61,379 nucleotides of DNA. Origin: an uncultured Rhodospirillaceae bacterium. GTDB taxonomy: Bacteria > Pseudomonadota > Alphaproteobacteria > Rhodospirillales > Magnetospirillaceae. Both the position numbers and the translations under genes were made by a program. The stretch is taken from assembly GCA_903899885.1 (NCBI GenBank), contig CAIULK010000208.1, positions 1 through 61,379 of the forward strand. Reading direction: 5' to 3'. Below are positions 34,102-42,060 of the stretch, in pieces. Under the pieces are notes generated by a model. That model saw nothing but the letters and a program-made list of their open reading frames with translations, did no database searches and was not told the DNA's origin. Position 1 is the first letter of the stretch, and each line of letters opens with the position of its first letter.

Positions 34102-34596
34102 ATGTCGAGCGTATCTTTTATCCAGGGTGATTTCGTGGTCTATCCCACGCATGGCGTTGGCCAGGTGGTGGATATCGAAACCCAGGAAATCGGCGGCATG
34201 TCGTTGCAGCTTTTCGTGATTACCTTCGACCGCGACCGGATGACCCTGCGTGTGCCGATCACCAAGGCGCACAAGGCGGGGTTGCGGCGTCTGGCGTCGC
34301 GCACGGTGATCGACACCGCCTTGTCCACGCTGAAGGGCCGCGCCAAGGTCAAGCGCACGATGTGGAGCCGCCGCGCCCAGGAATACGAAGCCAAAATCAA
34401 TTCCGGCGACCCGATTTCGATCGCCGAGGTGGTTCGCGATCTGCACCGCAGCGCCAACCAGCCCGACCAATCCTATAGCGAACGCCAGATTTACGAGGCG
34501 GCGCTGGAACGGTTGGCGGCGGAACTGGCCGCGGTGGAAAGCATCGACACCCGCGCCGCCACCGAAAAACTCGAAAAGCTACTCGACGCCGCCTAA
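34102..34596 (+). CDS. carD: CarD/CdnL-family RNA polymerase-binding regulator
   Basis: A 164-residue protein with the Tudor-like RNA polymerase interaction domain (FIQGDFVVYPTHGVGQVVDIE at the N terminus, RDRMTLRVPI following) and a helical C-terminal DNA-binding domain (RRAQEYEAKINSGDP, AEVVRDLHR). It binds the polymerase beta subunit and stabilises open complexes at rRNA and other promoters. The ATG at 34102 gives the normal CdnL length. The frame upstream runs into the ncRNA region. Its stop overlaps the next ATG (TAATG). Having 6S RNA and CarD, both acting on RNA polymerase, side by side is striking. Confidence 0.94.
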   Translation: MSSVSFIQGDFVVYPTHGVGQVVDIETQEIGGMSLQLFVITFDRDRMTLRVPITKAHKAGLRRLASRTVIDTALSTLKGRAKVKRTMWSRRAQEYEAKINSGDPISIAEVVRDLHRSANQPDQSYSERQIYEAALERLAAELAAVESIDTRAATEKLEKLLDAA

Positions 34597-35420
34597 TGGC
34601 CCCTCCGCCCCGGACCCCGGCCTTCGACGCCGCTTTGTTGTTCGCGTTGCGCCCGGGAGCCCGGGTGTGGGCGATCGGCGCGATCCACGGCGAGTTGAAG
34701 CACCTCAAGGCGCTGCATGTGCGATTGGGCCGCGCGGTCGAGCCCGGCGATCAAATCGTGTATTTGGGCGGCTATCTTGGATTTGGGCGGACCATCGTGG
34801 AAACCGTCAACGAGATGCTGCTGTTCCGGCGTGCCTTCGTCGCGCGCCTGGGGGTCGATATCGGCGACGTGGTCTATTTGCGCGGCGCCCAGGAAGAAAT
34901 GTGGCAGAAACTGCTTCAGCTGCAATTCTCGGTTCGCCCGGCCGAGGTGCTGCGCTGGCTGATCGAGCACGGCATGGGGGCGACGATCGCCGCCTATGGC
35001 GGCTCGACCGACGAAGGCTTTGCCGCCGCCGAGGAAGGCGTCATGGCGCTGACCCGCTGGACCGGCGCGCTGCGTCTGGCGATGCGTCAGCATGACGGCC
35101 ACACCACCTTGATGTCGGCGCTCAAGCACGCCGCGACCTCGGAACACGCCAAGCTGTTGTTCGTGCATGCCGGCGTCGATCCGGCACTGCCGTTGATGGA
35201 GCAAGTCGATCATTTCTGGTGGGGATGCCGCGCCTTCGAGGAGATGACCCAGCCCTTTGACGGATACCGTTCGGTGGTGCGCGGCCATGCCGCGCAGCCC
35301 AAGGGCGTCGAGCTCGGCCGCCCGGTGATCACGCTCGATACCGGCTGCGGCCGCGGCGGCCCGCTCGCCGCCGCCTGCTTCGGGCCGGAGGGTGATCTGA
35401 TCCAGATGCTGGAGGGATGA
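34596..35420 (+). CDS. degenerate metallophosphoesterase-like protein
   Basis: A 274-residue protein with the calcineurin-like phosphoesterase fold but without most metal ligands. GDIHG has become GAIHG (Asp to Ala29, His31 kept). GDYVDRG has become GGYLGFG (58-64, both Asp and Arg lost). GNHE has become GAQE (97-100, Asn and His lost). The distal histidines (FVHAGVDP His191, RGHAAQPKG His231) and the LDTGCGRGG block remain. It is therefore probably not a phosphatase and may bind a ligand or protein instead. Translation is coupled to carD by a one-base overlap, which suggests a role with CarD. Its stop overlaps the following brnT-like start. Confidence 0.8.
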   Translation: MAPPPRTPAFDAALLFALRPGARVWAIGAIHGELKHLKALHVRLGRAVEPGDQIVYLGGYLGFGRTIVETVNEMLLFRRAFVARLGVDIGDVVYLRGAQEEMWQKLLQLQFSVRPAEVLRWLIEHGMGATIAAYGGSTDEGFAAAEEGVMALTRWTGALRLAMRQHDGHTTLMSALKHAATSEHAKLLFVHAGVDPALPLMEQVDHFWWGCRAFEEMTQPFDGYRSVVRGHAAQPKGVELGRPVITLDTGCGRGGPLAAACFGPEGDLIQMLEG

Positions 35421-35635
35421 TTGATTTCGATGTTGTCGGGGCCCTCGAGTGGGACACCGCCCTCACCGCCCCGGATGAACGGCAAGATTATGGCGAACCG
35501 CGTTGGGTCTCGATTGGGTTCATCGGCGACCGCCTTCATGTTTTGGTGTGGACCGACCGTAACGACGGCCACCGCGTCATCAGTCTGAGAAAGGCCAATA
35601 GCCGCGAGGTAAAACGCTATGCCGACAATCTCTGA
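35417..35635 (+). CDS. BrnT-like toxin, N-terminally shortened
   Basis: A 72-residue protein resembling the BrnT ribonuclease toxin from about its 18th residue onward: FDVVGALEWDTA, DYGEPRWVSIGFIGDRLHVLVWTDR and the C-terminal RVISLRKANSREVKRY. The usual first block (FEWDPAKAxxNxxKHG) is absent, because the frame begins at an ATG overlapping the end of the phosphoesterase-like gene. Loss of those residues, which form the first strand and helix of the RelE-like fold, probably inactivates it. Followed directly by a frameshifted brnA, so the pair looks like a decayed toxin-antitoxin module. Confidence 0.7.
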   Translation: MIDFDVVGALEWDTALTAPDERQDYGEPRWVSIGFIGDRLHVLVWTDRNDGHRVISLRKANSREVKRYADNL

Positions 35636-35907
35636 CCGAAATGCCCTGCGCGAGCGCGCCCTCAAGTCGGTGGCGGAGGGGCAGGGATGCGGATATCGAC
35701 GCCGGAATCGCTCAAGATACCGATAATCCCGAACTGACCGAGGCTTTTTTCACCAAGGCCAAACGCACGCGCGGCCCCCAGAAGACGCCGACCAAGCAAC
35801 TGGTCTCGTTGCGTCTTGACCCCGAGGTGATTTCGTTCTTCCGCGCGGCTGGCCCCGGCTGGCAAGCCCGGATCAACGAGACTCTGCGCAAGGCGGCGGG
35901 GTTCTGA
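35619..35907 (+). pseudogene. frameshifted BrnA-like antitoxin
   Basis: The ATG at 35619 opens a frame reading MPTISDRNALRERALKSVAEG, which runs off frame at the GGG of 35684-35686. Sequence resembling the rest of a BrnA antitoxin (DADIDAGIAQDTDNPELTEAF, then QLVSLRLDPEVISFFRAAGPGWQ) continues in the +1 frame to the stop at 35907. Removing one base, or adding two, restores a single 95-residue protein. BrnA proteins are ribbon-helix-helix repressors that neutralise BrnT. The start overlaps the brnT-like 3' end, the usual order for this module. Either a true pseudogene or a one-base sequencing error. Confidence 0.7.
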
Positions 35908-35953
35908 GGGCATCAAGCCCAAGAGATATTACCATCCCCCGCCGTCTCGCCGC

Positions 35954-36691
35954 TTACAACACCGTCAGCATGCTGGCGACCAACGGATGTCGAACGATGT
36001 CGCGTTCGGTCAGCGTCATCACGGCCACGTCGGGCAGCGCGTCCAGCCGGGCGGCGATGTCGGACAGGCCGGACAGACCGGGCAACAGGTCGGTTTGATC
36101 GGGGTCGCCGGTCAACACCATCGTCGAATGCCAGCCCAGGCGGGTCAGCAGCATCTTGATCTGGCCGTAGGTGCAATTCTGCGCCTCGTCGATCACCACG
36201 AAGGCGTTGTTCAAGGTGCGGCCACGCATGAAGCCGATCGGGGCGATTTCAATCGAGCCGTCGGCCAACAGGGCGCGCAACGCCTTGCCGCCCAAGCGGT
36301 CGGACAGCGCGTCGTACAAGGGGCGCAGATAGGGGGCCATTTTTTCCTGCATGTCGCCGGGCAGGAAGCCCAGCGATTCGCCCGCTTCGATCGCCGGACG
36401 CGACAGCACGATGCGGGCCACCCGCCCCTCTTGAAAGGCCTCGACCGCCGCCGAAATCGCCAGATAGGTTTTGCCGGTACCGGCCGGTCCCAAGGCCACG
36501 GTTAAATTGTGGTCGGCGATGGCGCGCAGCAATTGCCGCTGGTTCTCGTTTTGCGGCCGGACCTTGCGGACATAGCTTTGATCGCGGCTTTGCTCTTGAT
36601 CGTCGTCCAACGGACTCCAGGTCCGTTCGGGATACAGGGTCACCACCGGCTCGTTCTTGGAGACGGACACCCGTGTCGCGCGCTTGGCCAT
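35954..36691 (-). CDS. PhoH-family ATPase (short form)
   Basis: A 245-residue cytosolic P-loop ATPase with Walker A GPAGTGKTYLA, Walker B VVIDEAQN, and the PhoH blocks RPAIEAGESLGFLPGDMQEKM and LTGDPDQTDL. It lacks the N-terminal extension and KH-type domain of the ybeZ form, so it belongs to the short PhoH group, whose role is less clear (RNA-related or phosphate-linked). I used the ATG at 36691 with GAGGAG upstream. The gene is convergent with the brnTA remnant. Confidence 0.87.
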   Translation of the reverse strand: MAKRATRVSVSKNEPVVTLYPERTWSPLDDDQEQSRDQSYVRKVRPQNENQRQLLRAIADHNLTVALGPAGTGKTYLAISAAVEAFQEGRVARIVLSRPAIEAGESLGFLPGDMQEKMAPYLRPLYDALSDRLGGKALRALLADGSIEIAPIGFMRGRTLNNAFVVIDEAQNCTYGQIKMLLTRLGWHSTMVLTGDPDQTDLLPGLSGLSDIAARLDALPDVAVMTLTERDIVRHPLVASMLTVL

Positions 36692-36727
36692 CGGGAACTC
36701 CTCGCTAGGTCGGGGGAAAGGACGAAC

Positions 36728-36758
36728 AAAAAAAAGGCCCCTCGAAACGAGAGACCTT
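36728..36758 (-). terminator. intrinsic terminator on the minus strand
   Basis: Read on the minus strand, an AAGG..CTCTCG stem with a short loop pairs with CGAG..CCTT and is followed by a run of eight T (complement of the A-run at 36728-36735). It lies about 200 bases downstream of the DUF2125 gene and just upstream of phoH, so it either ends DUF2125 transcripts or a small RNA made from 36760-36956. Confidence 0.6.
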
Positions 36759-36956
36759 GGTACCGGTAACCGGAAACGGCGCCGCCGCCCGATGGGGCGA
36801 TAAGATGAGGTCGAATGCTCGGTCGTGAACACGAATCACCAGGGATTCCTTCACAATCAAAGGGGGCATGACGCGAGGCAAGATTAACAACGCCCGACTC
36901 GCCTTGTCGAGGTCAAAGAACAGCCGTCATTTGATTATCATAACAGCCCATGGTGG

Positions 36957-37919
36957 TCAGCGGGGCGGCTGGACCCATTGGGTGGGAAGCGGCGGGACCG
37001 CGAACAAGCGCGCCGGACCCATCCACAAGGCACCGTCTTGCAGCGTGAAGGGGGCGTTGACGGTGCCGCGCCCCTGGGCATCGGGTTTCGAGAGCACGGC
37101 AACCAAAACCTTCGCCGCCGTCGCCGCCGCTTTATCGACCACCCCGGCGGCCACCAGACGGTCCATCATCGGCGACAGGCCGCGCACGCGCGCCGAGAAG
37201 GCCGCCAGCGGCTGCGACGCGGAATCGAGCGCCGCCGTCCCCTCGCCATCGATCATCAAGGGCGGCCATTCCAGACCCAAATGTTCGATTTCGACGGTGC
37301 CGCCGCCCGCCCGCCATTGTTCGAAGGTGTCGGCCGGCCAGGGGCCGGTGACGTGGCCGTCCAGTTCCAGCATGGAAATCCGGCGGTCCAAAACCGGCCG
37401 GGACATTTCGGGAAGCTCCAGCCCGGCCAGCGACAGCGCGAAGGTGGTTCCCGGCCCGAACGAAACGGCCAGAGCCTGGAGGCCGATGGGCGCCAGCGTC
37501 AGCCCTTGACCCGATATTTGGACGGTCGATACCCGGCCCACCCGGTCGATCACCAGATCGCCGTCGAGGGTGTCCGCCTTGCCCGCGCCCGACCACGGGC
37601 CCAAGGTCAGGCCATGACGGCCGGGTGCCGTGGCGTGGATATGACGCCGGTCCAAAACGGATACGCGCAGGGTTATCGCCTCGGCCGACCAGCCCCAGTG
37701 GTCGGGCCGCCCCAATATGGGGTTTTGCAGCCGGATGATCAGCGAAAAAGGGAACCCGCCGATGGCTTCATCCGACCAATCGACGGTCCAACCGGCGGTG
37801 CGGCGTTCAGCGGCCCAGGCATCGATGCCCGCCCGCACCTGATGCGCACCCCAAATCCAAGCGGCGGAGATAAGCAGCGCCAACAATGCGGCGGCAAAAA
37901 CGAAGCGGCGAAGAAGCAT
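36957..37919 (-). CDS. DUF2125 family exported/anchored protein
   Basis: A 320-residue protein with an uncleaved or cleaved N-terminal hydrophobic helix (FVFAAALLALLISAAWIWGA) and a beta-rich domain matching DUF2125: the GWTVDWSDEAIGGFPFSLIIRLQNP block near 45-70 is typical, as is the final VPPLPTQWVQPP end. These alphaproteobacterial proteins face the periplasm, and the fold recalls AsmA/DUF945-type beta-sheet proteins. Function unknown. I used the ATG at 37919. It is divergent from the DUF2076 gene. Confidence 0.8.
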   Translation of the reverse strand: MLLRRFVFAAALLALLISAAWIWGAHQVRAGIDAWAAERRTAGWTVDWSDEAIGGFPFSLIIRLQNPILGRPDHWGWSAEAITLRVSVLDRRHIHATAPGRHGLTLGPWSGAGKADTLDGDLVIDRVGRVSTVQISGQGLTLAPIGLQALAVSFGPGTTFALSLAGLELPEMSRPVLDRRISMLELDGHVTGPWPADTFEQWRAGGGTVEIEHLGLEWPPLMIDGEGTAALDSASQPLAAFSARVRGLSPMMDRLVAAGVVDKAAATAAKVLVAVLSKPDAQGRGTVNAPFTLQDGALWMGPARLFAVPPLPTQWVQPPR

Positions 37920-38012
37920 GGCCGGATGTTGGTCGCTTCGCCATGAACTTTCCACACTTTTCGTCTATTGTCGTCGCGAAAATGCATTCCACACCTTGGT
38001 AGGGATAAAACG

Positions 38013-38657
38013 ATGACTCCGCAGGAACGGGAGATGATCGAAGGCATTCTGGACCGTCTGGCCCGGGTGAGCGGCACGCCAAAGGACGCCGAGGCCCAAG
38101 CGCTGATCGCCGAGCGCACCCGGATGTTGCCCGACGCGCTGTATTGCTTGGTTCAGGCGGTCGCGGTCCAGGACGTGTCGTTGCGCCAGGCCCAGGCCCG
38201 TATCGCCGAATTGGAAAGCCGGGCGGCGCAGGCCCCGGCGCCATCGGCGGGATTTCTGGGCGCCGCCGCCAATCCGTGGGCCGCGTCGTCACCGGGGCCG
38301 CGCCCGGTGGCCGGATCGGTTCCCCCCGTGGCGCCACCACAAGCCGCTTACGCGCCGCAATATGCCCCGCCGTCGGCGGCGGGCGGTTTCCTGCGTCAAG
38401 CGGCGGTTACCGCGACCGGGATGGCGGGGGGCATGCTGTTGGCCGAGGGCATTTCCAGCTTGTTCTCGGGCGGGCACGGCGGGATGGGCAGCCCCTGGGG
38501 CGGCGGCGGTCAACCCCAAGTGGTTGAAAATACCACGGTCAATAACTATTATGATGGTGCATCTCCCGACAATGGCGGGGTCGGCGATGCCGGGTTCGAT
38601 GACAGCGACAGCTCGGGCGGCGATTTTTCCGGCGGTGACGACGGAAGCTGGATATAG
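38013..38657 (+). CDS. DUF2076 family protein
   Basis: A 214-residue protein. The N-terminal block MTPQEREMIEGILDRLARV, with ALYCLVQAVAVQD and a helix of ARIAELES, is the standard DUF2076 start. A proline/alanine-rich linker follows, then a glycine-rich hydrophobic stretch (AAVTATGMAGGMLLAEGISSL) and an acidic Gly/Ser/Asp tail. Such proteins are small and possibly membrane-associated or periplasmic, with no defined role. The ATG at 38013 has AGGGA upstream. The gene lies 11 bases before the repeat protein and may be co-transcribed. Confidence 0.8.
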   Translation: MTPQEREMIEGILDRLARVSGTPKDAEAQALIAERTRMLPDALYCLVQAVAVQDVSLRQAQARIAELESRAAQAPAPSAGFLGAAANPWAASSPGPRPVAGSVPPVAPPQAAYAPQYAPPSAAGGFLRQAAVTATGMAGGMLLAEGISSLFSGGHGGMGSPWGGGGQPQVVENTTVNNYYDGASPDNGGVGDAGFDDSDSSGGDFSGGDDGSWI

Positions 38658-38668
38658 GGAGAACGGCG

Positions 38669-39805
38669 ATGGTCGATGGGGTTGCCGCGATAGGAACCGG
38701 TGCGGCAACACCCGTCGCCACGCCCATCCGCGGCTCGACGACGACGACGGCCTCCACCAATAGCGCGCTCGACGAAACGGCGGCGGCACGGGAATACGCC
38801 GCCCGTTCGCAGGCGACGGCAGCGATTTATCAGGCGATCAACGGCCTCCCCGATCCCAGCCTGTTGGCGCAAGCCGAACGCGGCGTGTTGAGCGCGGCCT
38901 CGGCGGCCACCACGGCGGCGGCACGCTTCACGGCGGGCAGCAGCTCGATCAACATCGGCGTCAACGCGGCCCCGGCAACCGGTTCAACCAGCCTAACCGA
39001 CTTGGCCGCGCCCGACGGCACCCGGCTTGCGGCGGGAAACCAATTGTCGGCGACGGTCGGCGGGGCGACCTATGTCTTCGCGGTGGGCGGCGGGGCATCG
39101 ACCGCGACCGGCGGCCCGGCCAACGGCGGCGGCTCGACGGTGCAGGATCTGAGCAATTGGATCGCCAACCTCGACAACACCGGCAACACAACGGCCTCCA
39201 TCGCCAACGGCGCCTTTCAAGTAACGGCGGAGCCGGGGGCCAACGGCATCATTTTCGGCGCGGGCACGGTGGCCAGCGCCTTTGGTTTGACGGTGAACGG
39301 CGGCAGCACCTATCCCACGGCGACGATCAGCGGAACCTCGGCATACTATCCGATTCTCGGCGGCGTGGTGTCGGGCGGGCTGGCATCGGGCAGCACGGCG
39401 GCGACCGCCTCGACCCCCTTGACCGCGTTGGCGGGTTCGACCCCGTCGGCGGGCGATCAATTGTCGGCAAGCGTGGGCGGCGCCACCTATGTTTTCACGG
39501 TAAGCAACGGATCGTTCGTCAATGCCGGACAGTTCGCGGCCAACGGCACCGGCAATACGGTGCAGGATCTGGTGAACTGGATCGGCAATTTGGACAGCAG
39601 CGGCAACACCACCGCCAGCTTCGTCAACGGCGCGTTTCAAGTGTCGGGCTTGCCCGGAGCAAACGCGATCAGCTTCGACAGCGGCACCCTGGCCACCGCC
39701 CTTGGCCTGGGCGGGGCCAGTACGGCGCCGGTTACCGACGCCAACGGCATCACCAGCAGTTACCCGGTTTTGGGCGCTGGATTGATCACTAACAACAGCG
39801 GTTGA
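38669..39805 (+). CDS. low-complexity protein with two internal repeats, flagellin/hook-like
   Basis: A 378-residue Gly/Ala/Thr/Asn-rich protein. Residues 107-235 and 248-372 are two diverged copies of a domain of about 125 residues, each with LSA(T/S)VGGATYVF, TVQDLxNWIxNLD, NTTAS and NGAFQV motifs. The pattern of a small ligand sheet, a DL..WI helix and a NGAFQV strand recalls flagellin/hook IN motifs. The N terminus has a short helical segment (AAAREYAARSQATAAIYQAI) but no signal peptide, consistent with flagellar-type or type I export. I do not recognise a family. Confidence 0.6.
   Translation: MVDGVAAIGTGAATPVATPIRGSTTTTASTNSALDETAAAREYAARSQATAAIYQAINGLPDPSLLAQAERGVLSAASAATTAAARFTAGSSSINIGVNAAPATGSTSLTDLAAPDGTRLAAGNQLSATVGGATYVFAVGGGASTATGGPANGGGSTVQDLSNWIANLDNTGNTTASIANGAFQVTAEPGANGIIFGAGTVASAFGLTVNGGSTYPTATISGTSAYYPILGGVVSGGLASGSTAATASTPLTALAGSTPSAGDQLSASVGGATYVFTVSNGSFVNAGQFAANGTGNTVQDLVNWIGNLDSSGNTTASFVNGAFQVSGLPGANAISFDSGTLATALGLGGASTAPVTDANGITSSYPVLGAGLITNNSG
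38987..39784 (+). repeat. internal tandem duplication, two ~125-codon units
   Basis: Unit 1 runs from about 38987 to 39373 and unit 2 from about 39410 to 39784. They share the TVQDL-WI-NLD, NTTAS and NGAFQV blocks at the same relative positions. At DNA level they have diverged, for example different codons in the GNTTAS stretch, so the duplication is old or under selection. Confidence 0.65.
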
Positions 39806-39998
39806 TGCGTCCGTCACCGGCACCATAGCGCGTGCGCTGGCGTTCGCGGAAAAACTCCTCGTAGCTCATCACCGGTTCGTTGGGGTGGCGGGTGCGGCGA
39901 TGGTCGACATAGACGTCGTAATCGGGAATGCCGACCATCAGGCGCACGGTTTCGCACACCCGCTTCCAAACATGGCGCGGGCTAGGCATGTTCCGCAC
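39789..39998 (-). CDS. YbdD/YjiX family protein (DUF466)
   Basis: A 69-residue protein with the family core VCETVRLMVGIPDYDVYVDHRRTRHPNEP, split here as VRLMVGIPDYDVYVDHRR followed by HPNEPVMSYEEFFRERQ. YbdD-type proteins are encoded directly after cstA-type genes and are probably needed for the carrier's function. Here the start overlaps the cstA 3' end by 17 bases, the expected arrangement. The tail is slightly longer than in E. coli and overlaps the convergent repeat protein gene by 17 bases. Confidence 0.9.
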   Translation of the reverse strand: MRNMPSPRHVWKRVCETVRLMVGIPDYDVYVDHRRTRHPNEPVMSYEEFFRERQRTRYGAGDGRINRCC

Positions 39999-42045
39999 CC
40001 AACGGTCCGCCGGTCACCTCGATCGCGGTTGGGCGGTCGCTGGCCAGGGCGCGCCGAATCGCCAGCGCGCCGAACACCACCATCGACAGCACCACCGAAA
40101 CGAACAACGCGGTCATCGTCGCGTTGACGGTGTCGTTGAACGCTATCTGGGCCATCTGCTCCAGGCTTTTGGCGGGGGCCAGAACGGTACCCTGGGCGGC
40201 GGCGGCGGCGAATTTGCGGCCATGCGCCAAGAACCCGATCGCCGGACTGTCGTGGAAAATCTTCTCCAGCCCCGCGGTAAGCGTGCAAACCACCAGCCAC
40301 GTGGCCGGGATCATCGTCACCCAGGCGAAGCGGGCGCGTTTCATCTTGAACAGAACCACCGTGCACAAGGTCAGCGCCACCGCCGCCAGCATCTGATTGG
40401 CGATTCCGAACAACGGCCACAAGGTGTTGATGCCGCCCAGCGGATCGATCACACCGGCATAGAGGAAATAGCCCCAGCCGGCGACCGCCAGCCCCGAGCC
40501 GATGACATTGTTGATCCAGCCGCGGGTTTCCCGGAACGACGGAACCAGGGCGCCGCCCAAATCCTGAATCATGAAACGGGCGACGCGGGTGCCGGCATCA
40601 ACCGTGGTCAAAATGAACAACGCCTCGAACAGAATCGCGAAATGGTACCAAAAGCCCATCATCGCCGTGCCGCCGATGACGTTCGAGAAAATCCGCGCCA
40701 TCCCCACCGCCAAGGTCGGCGCCCCGCCGGTGCGCGACAACACGGTTTTTTCACCAACATCCTGGGCCACCTGGGCCAACAGATCCGGCGTGACGACGAA
40801 GCCCCAGGACGAGATGGTTTGCGCCGCCTGCTCCACCCCAGTGCCAATCAGGGCGGCCGGGCTGTTCATCGCGAAATAGACCCCTGGCTCAAGGGTCGAG
40901 GCCGCCACCATCGCCATCACCGCGACGAAGGATTCCATCAGCATCGCGCCGTAGCCGATGAACCGCAGTTGCGATTCGCTTTCCAGCATCTTGGGCGTGG
41001 TGCCCGACGCGATCAGCGAATGGAAGCCCGATACCGCGCCGCAGGCAATGGTGATGAACAAGAACGGGAACAGCGAGCCCGCGAACACCGGTCCGGTGCC
41101 ATCGACGAAGCGGCTGACCGCCGGCATTTGCATCACCGGCATCACCACCAGGATACCGATCGCCAAAGCAATGATGGTGCCGACCTTCAAGAAGGTGGAG
41201 AGGTAATCGCGCGGCGCCAGCAGCAGCCACACCGGCAACACCGAGGCGACGAAGCCATAGCCGATCAGCACCAGCGCCAATTGTTCGCCGTTCAGGGTAA
41301 ACAAGGCGGCCAGATCCGGAGTCTCCGACACCGTGCGGCCGTAAATCAAACCCGCCATCAGCAACACGAAGCCGACCGCCGACATCTCGCCGACCCGGCC
41401 GGGCCGGATGAAGCGGCCGTAAATCCCCATCAGCAGCGCGGTCGGCAGCGTCGAGAACACCGTGAAGGTGCCCCACGGGCTACCCGCCAGCGCCTTGACC
41501 ACCACCAAGGCCAGAACGGCCAGCAAGATGATCATGATCAGCAGCACGCCGATTCCGGCCACCATTCCGGCCGCGGCCCCCATCTCCGAGCGGATCATGT
41601 CGCCCAGCGAGCGGCCGTCGCGCCGCACCGACAGGAACAAAACGGTCATGTCCTGAACGCCACCGGCCGCCACCACGCCCAGCAGCAGCCACAGCGTTCC
41701 CGGCAGATAGCCCATCTGCGCCGCCAACACCGGGCCGACCAGCGGCCCCGCCCCGGCGATCGCCGCGAAATGATGTCCGAACAGAACGTATCGGTTGGTC
41801 GGCACATAATCCAAGCCGTCGCTATGACGGTTGGCGGGGGTCGCCCGTGTCGGATCGGCCCCCAGCACCTTTTGCGCGATGAACAGGCTGTAAACGCGGT
41901 AGGCGATGAGATAGGTGCAAACCGCCGCCGTCACCACCCACATCGCGTTGACGCTTTCACCGCGCGAGAGCGCCACGATCGCCAGCGAGACCGCGCCCAA
42001 GGCCGAAACGGCCAGCCATTTCGCTTTCGTCACCAAGTCGGTCAT
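39982..42045 (-). CDS. cstA: carbon starvation protein CstA (peptide/pyruvate transporter)
   Basis: A 687-residue inner-membrane carrier of the CstA family with about 16-18 helices. Typical blocks are RHSDGLDYVPTNRYVLFGHHFAAIAGAGPLVGP (two pieces of the same N-terminal motif), WLLLGVVAAGGVQDM, GAVSGFHSLIASGTTPKML and LWPLFGIANQMLAA. CstA and BtsT take up peptides or pyruvate under carbon limitation. Followed by ybdD in an overlapping two-gene unit. uppP lies 15 bases upstream on the same strand, so the three may share a transcript. Confidence 0.94.
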   Translation of the reverse strand: MTDLVTKAKWLAVSALGAVSLAIVALSRGESVNAMWVVTAAVCTYLIAYRVYSLFIAQKVLGADPTRATPANRHSDGLDYVPTNRYVLFGHHFAAIAGAGPLVGPVLAAQMGYLPGTLWLLLGVVAAGGVQDMTVLFLSVRRDGRSLGDMIRSEMGAAAGMVAGIGVLLIMIILLAVLALVVVKALAGSPWGTFTVFSTLPTALLMGIYGRFIRPGRVGEMSAVGFVLLMAGLIYGRTVSETPDLAALFTLNGEQLALVLIGYGFVASVLPVWLLLAPRDYLSTFLKVGTIIALAIGILVVMPVMQMPAVSRFVDGTGPVFAGSLFPFLFITIACGAVSGFHSLIASGTTPKMLESESQLRFIGYGAMLMESFVAVMAMVAASTLEPGVYFAMNSPAALIGTGVEQAAQTISSWGFVVTPDLLAQVAQDVGEKTVLSRTGGAPTLAVGMARIFSNVIGGTAMMGFWYHFAILFEALFILTTVDAGTRVARFMIQDLGGALVPSFRETRGWINNVIGSGLAVAGWGYFLYAGVIDPLGGINTLWPLFGIANQMLAAVALTLCTVVLFKMKRARFAWVTMIPATWLVVCTLTAGLEKIFHDSPAIGFLAHGRKFAAAAAQGTVLAPAKSLEQMAQIAFNDTVNATMTALFVSVVLSMVVFGALAIRRALASDRPTAIEVTGGPLGAEHA

Positions 42046-42060
42046 CGCCCGCCCCCGCTT

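Noticed and set aside
35641-35907. Separate 88-residue gene starting at the ATG at 35641
   Set aside because: Its first 15 residues do not resemble an antitoxin; the sequence upstream in the other frame does, so it is the second half of a frameshifted brnA.
36705-36956. Small protein gene between phoH and the DUF2125 gene
   Set aside because: The frames here have no ribosome binding site and pass through a terminator hairpin.
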